Position numbers and translations under genes: made by a program | The notes under the pieces: generated by a model | The model's input: only the letters and a program-made list of their open reading frames with translations | Database searches by the model: none | Told to the model about the DNA's origin: nothing | Assembly: GCA_026936335.1 (NCBI GenBank) | Contig: JAPMXV010000035.1 | Span: 310,001 to 374,000 of the forward strand | Source of the DNA: Mantamonas sphyraenae | Lineage: Eukaryota; CRuMs; Mantamonadidae | DNA length: 64,000 nucleotides | Reading direction: 5' to 3' | Part shown: piece by piece, positions 61,072-64,000 of the stretch | How the letters are laid out: every line of letters begins with the position of its first letter | Numbering within the stretch: position 1 is the stretch's first letter

Positions 61072-63999
61072 TCATTCGAGGCGCTGTCGTTTGGAGAAGG
61101 AGGAGGAGGAATGGTCTTTGCGCTTGGGCAGGGTGAAGGAGGGGATGGGGTAGGCGTCGACGAGTGTATAGGTGGTGGGACGGGTGGTGAGGTGGGGTGT
61201 GATGCGGTCGATGAGGGTGTGGAGGAGGGTGTGCAGTGTGGCGTCGCTGCGTTGGGGGTTGTCGAGCCAGGCGATCTTGAGGGAGAGGGAGGTGACGCCG
61301 CGGGTGAGGGATTTGCTGATGGCAGGTTGAACCTGCTGGTAGGTGAGGTGTGGCCTGAGGAGGCGGACAAAGAAGGCCAGGTCGACAGGCGGCACGCCAA
61401 CGTTGCCCAGCGCCAGGATGATGTGTCGGACCAGAGACATCACGCTGCCGTTTTTGACCAGCTCACGCAGTGCCTGGTGTTCGTGTGTGTGCTGATGGCG
61501 AGGATGCTTGGCTGCGCGTGCCTTCATGTGTGCCAGCAGCGTCTGGAACTCCCGCGCCGTGCAGCTACCACGCTCGTCGCTGGGGGTGGCACTGCTCCAG
61601 CCACACCGTACAGATTCAGAATGCCACGCGTCCACCTTGTTGGTGGTGAGGTGGTGGTCGTAGTCGCATTGTGTCCAGTGTGGGTCGCTGTCATTGTCAG
61701 CAGGGCGTCGTGCCTTCTGCAGCCACAGTTGGGTCTGCTTGTGCTCCTTCCAGGTGCTGGGATGGGGCCTGTCACCAAGAGTGTCCATCTCTGTCATGAG
61801 GAGGTGGAGAAGGGCGTAGTTGGGGTCGCCGTGGTCGTGCGGCTCCTCCAGCCAGCCCACCTTCAACCCAGCCTTTGTCACACCCACGGCCAGACCAGCG
61901 TCACGGATGGCAGTTCTGCACGCCTGTTGATATACATCACGGCCGAGAAGGGTGAGGCAGAGTGCCATGTCGCCCTGGGAGAGGGGAATGTTGCCCAGAG
62001 CGAGCTGAATCTGTCGGACCAGCGTGGTCAGGGTGCCATGGCAGACCACAACACGCACCTGCAGGGTCATGAGGTCTGGGATGTTGTCGATGGGATGCTT
62101 GTTGGCCAGAGAGTGCATGTGCTTCAGCAGTGCCGTGTGCTCCTTCTGGTTGCTGTGCATGCGCTCGCTCTTGCGCCAATACGTCCAGCCACTTCGCACA
62201 ACGCCATCTGGCAGTCCATCCTCAACGGCCACCACTTCCTCCTCCTCTCTGGGCTCGGGCAGAACAAGCACGGGGATGCCGAGGGCGTTGACTGCGTCGA
62301 CGGTGGTGGGTCGGGTGGTGATGTGGGGTTTGATGCGGTCGATGAGGGTGTGGAGGAGGGTGTGCAGTGTGGCGTCGCTGGGTTTGGGGTTGTCGAGCCA
62401 GGCGATCTTGAGGGAGAGGGAGGTGACGCCGCGGGTGAGGGTGGCGCTGATGGCAGTCACGACCTGCTGGTAGATGAGGCGTGGTCTGAGGAGGCGGACA
62501 AAGAAGGCCAGGTCGACAGGCGGCACGCCAACGTTGCCCAGCGCCAGGATGATGTGTCGCACCAGGGAGTTCACGCTGCCGTTTTTGACCAGCTCACGCA
62601 GTGCCTGGTGTTCGTGTGTGTGCTGATGGGGAGGGTGCTTGGCTGCGCGTGCCTTCATGTGTGCCAGCAGCGTCTGGAACTCCCGCGCCGTGCAGCTACC
62701 ACGCTCGTCGCTTGATGCAGCACCGATCCAGCCACTGCGCACAGACTCAGGATGCCACTTGTCCACCATATTGGTGGTGAGGTGGTGGTCGTAGTCGCAT
62801 TGTGTCCAGTGTGGGTCGCTGTCGTTGTCAGCAGGACGTCGTGCTTCCTGCAGCAACACTTGGGTCTGCTCGTGCTCCTTCCAGGTGGAGGGATGGGTTC
62901 TGTCGCCGAGGGTGTCCATTTCTGTCATGAGGAGGTGGAGAAGGGTGTAGTTGGGGTCGCCGTGGTCGTGTGGCTCCTCCAGCCAGCACACCTTCAACCC
63001 AGCCTCTGTCACACCCATGGCCAGACCAGCGTTCTTGATGGCAGCACTGCACGCCTGTGGATCCACGTCATGGTCGAGAAGGGTGAGGCAGAAGGCCATG
63101 TCACCCTGGGAAAGGGGAATGTTGCCCAGAGCGAGCTGAATCTGTCGGACCAGCGTGGTCAGGGTGCCATGGCAGACCACAACACGCGCCTGCAGGGTCA
63201 TGAGGTCGGAGATGTCGTCGATGGAATGCTCGTTGGCCAGGGTGTGCATGTGGTTCAGCAGTGCCGTGTGCTCCTTCTTGTTGCTGTGGCTGCGCTCTTC
63301 ACTGCGCCAGTTCTGCGACCATCCTTTGCGCACAACACCATCTGGCAACTTGCTCTCTTTGTCTACAATTGCTTTCTTCCGTGAACCGGTGTCTCCGTTC
63401 ATGGCCACCCTTGCCAGTGTGCTCGACGTTCCTGTCTCTGTGCCACTGCCAGCCGTGACCCTGAGCCTGCGCTGTCCGCTGCCTTTCTTCTGTTGGGGAC
63501 CAGTACGTCGGCTAGAGTGGCCTCTGCTTGTGTGTCTCGGCTGCCATTCGTCCGTGCCCTCCTGCTCCATGTCGTCTGCGTCGTTGTCGCTCTCTTCTTG
63601 CGGCATGTACTCCTCATCCATGGCAACGACAGTGTCTGCAAAGCTGAGTGTGCCCTGAGTTTCCAACTCGTCATCCACGTGCTGCTGGGTTGCGTCGTTG
63701 GCCTCGCCGTCTTCTTCGTACGCCTCCATCCCTGAGCTGGTCATCCACTCTGAGCTGGCCGAGATTGACCGTGGTTCACGGTGGCCAAAGTTCAGGAACA
63801 TCAAGTCCTCCACGTCGCCGGTGTCATGTGTGTGCGTGTCCTGGTCTGCGTCGTTGTCATCGCTGTCTCCAGTCTGCCGTGTGTCCTGGTGGGAGGACGA
63901 CGACGATGTGGTGGTCGATGTTGTTCGTGTGATGCCGACAAAGGCGGGGCTGATGCGTTTGGGGACGCGGTTGTGGTTTGTGGTGGGTTGAGCAAGCGG
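61072..63999 (-). CDS. Protein of four related modules, 5' end outside the window
   Basis: The frame is open from the right edge to a stop at 61072 (about 975 residues visible), so the start is probably outside the window. After an acidic Ser/Thr-rich N terminus with QKKGSGQRRL there are two long copies of a 377-residue block at an exact 1131-bp offset. Each block holds two related modules: one around LVRQIQLALGNIPLSQGDMA, one around LVRHIILALGNVGVPPVDLA, both continuing to WL(E/D)(E/N)P and LLHLL/LLHTL. Conserved His, Cys and Trp (CHGTLTTLVR, WTQCDYDHHLTTN) are frequent. The end is Lys/Arg-rich (KRQRLE), perhaps a nuclear signal. I do not recognise the module. Confidence 0.65.
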   Translation of the reverse strand, partial: PLAQPTTNHNRVPKRISPAFVGITRTTSTTTSSSSSHQDTRQTGDSDDNDADQDTHTHDTGDVEDLMFLNFGHREPRSISASSEWMTSSGMEAYEEDGEANDATQQHVDDELETQGTLSFADTVVAMDEEYMPQEESDNDADDMEQEGTDEWQPRHTSRGHSSRRTGPQQKKGSGQRRLRVTAGSGTETGTSSTLARVAMNGDTGSRKKAIVDKESKLPDGVVRKGWSQNWRSEERSHSNKKEHTALLNHMHTLANEHSIDDISDLMTLQARVVVCHGTLTTLVRQIQLALGNIPLSQGDMAFCLTLLDHDVDPQACSAAIKNAGLAMGVTEAGLKVCWLEEPHDHGDPNYTLLHLLMTEMDTLGDRTHPSTWKEHEQTQVLLQEARRPADNDSDPHWTQCDYDHHLTTNMVDKWHPESVRSGWIGAASSDERGSCTAREFQTLLAHMKARAAKHPPHQHTHEHQALRELVKNGSVNSLVRHIILALGNVGVPPVDLAFFVRLLRPRLIYQQVVTAISATLTRGVTSLSLKIAWLDNPKPSDATLHTLLHTLIDRIKPHITTRPTTVDAVNALGIPVLVLPEPREEEEVVAVEDGLPDGVVRSGWTYWRKSERMHSNQKEHTALLKHMHSLANKHPIDNIPDLMTLQVRVVVCHGTLTTLVRQIQLALGNIPLSQGDMALCLTLLGRDVYQQACRTAIRDAGLAVGVTKAGLKVGWLEEPHDHGDPNYALLHLLMTEMDTLGDRPHPSTWKEHKQTQLWLQKARRPADNDSDPHWTQCDYDHHLTTNKVDAWHSESVRCGWSSATPSDERGSCTAREFQTLLAHMKARAAKHPRHQHTHEHQALRELVKNGSVMSLVRHIILALGNVGVPPVDLAFFVRLLRPHLTYQQVQPAISKSLTRGVTSLSLKIAWLDNPQRSDATLHTLLHTLIDRITPHLTTRPTTYTLVDAYPIPSFTLPKRKDHSSSSFSKRQRLE

Positions 64000-64000
64000 A

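Overview
This is a gene-dense stretch of nuclear DNA from a GC-rich unicellular eukaryote. The evidence is spliceosomal introns (about 49 to 240 nt, mostly GTAAGT/GTGAGT/GTATGT donors), eukaryote-only proteins (Sm D1, AP-1 gamma, RAD54B, FACT subunit, NatD, TSR3, LARP7), nuclear genes for mitochondrial proteins, and tRNA genes with internal promoters and T-run terminators. I cannot name the species. A calcyphosin-like EF-hand protein, a C2/coiled-coil protein and a secreted bacterial-type peptidoglycan peptidase would suit a phagotrophic flagellated protist, but that is inference.

Layout. 1-16.3 kb: partial TMEM65-like gene, SNRPD1, a SAM/AT-hook/homeodomain protein, calcyphosin-like protein, AP-1 gamma, RAD54B, C2/coiled-coil protein. 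16.3-22.5 kb: two inverted near-identical copies of the mS33 mitoribosomal gene bracket mitochondrial thioredoxin, a degenerate-Ras/PH protein and a secreted M15 peptidase. 22.5-31.6 kb: two kelch proteins, SSRP1/Pob3, NAA40, AATF, thiolase. 31.6-46.8 kb: GATA-finger/lipid-binding-like protein, acyl-CoA oxidase, mitochondrial LeuRS, LARP7, an SDR, a large membrane protein, TSR3 and a small hypothetical gene. 46.9-50.2 kb: a membrane-anchored aspartic protease with its halves in permuted order, and a coiled-coil protein. 50.2-57.4 kb: three tRNA genes (Gly-TCC, Gly-CCC, Lys-TTT), a small secreted protein, microsatellites and a 5.7-kb two-type satellite array. 57.8-64 kb: a Sel1/ankyrin-like protein, a leucine-rich-repeat protein, and a protein built from an in-frame 1131-bp tandem duplication that runs off the right edge.

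Themes. Several genes serve mitochondria (mS33, thioredoxin, LeuRS), RNA maturation (SmD1, AATF, TSR3, LARP7) and chromatin or DNA repair (RAD54B, SSRP1, NAA40). Eight divergent gene pairs have starts only 3 to 190 bp apart, so they probably share promoters. Four repeat-scaffold proteins of different types (two kelch, one LRR, one Sel1/ankyrin) end in the same about 60-residue box, which I propose is a shared adaptor module. Five genes need a frame change or a very short intron, which may partly reflect draft sequence errors.
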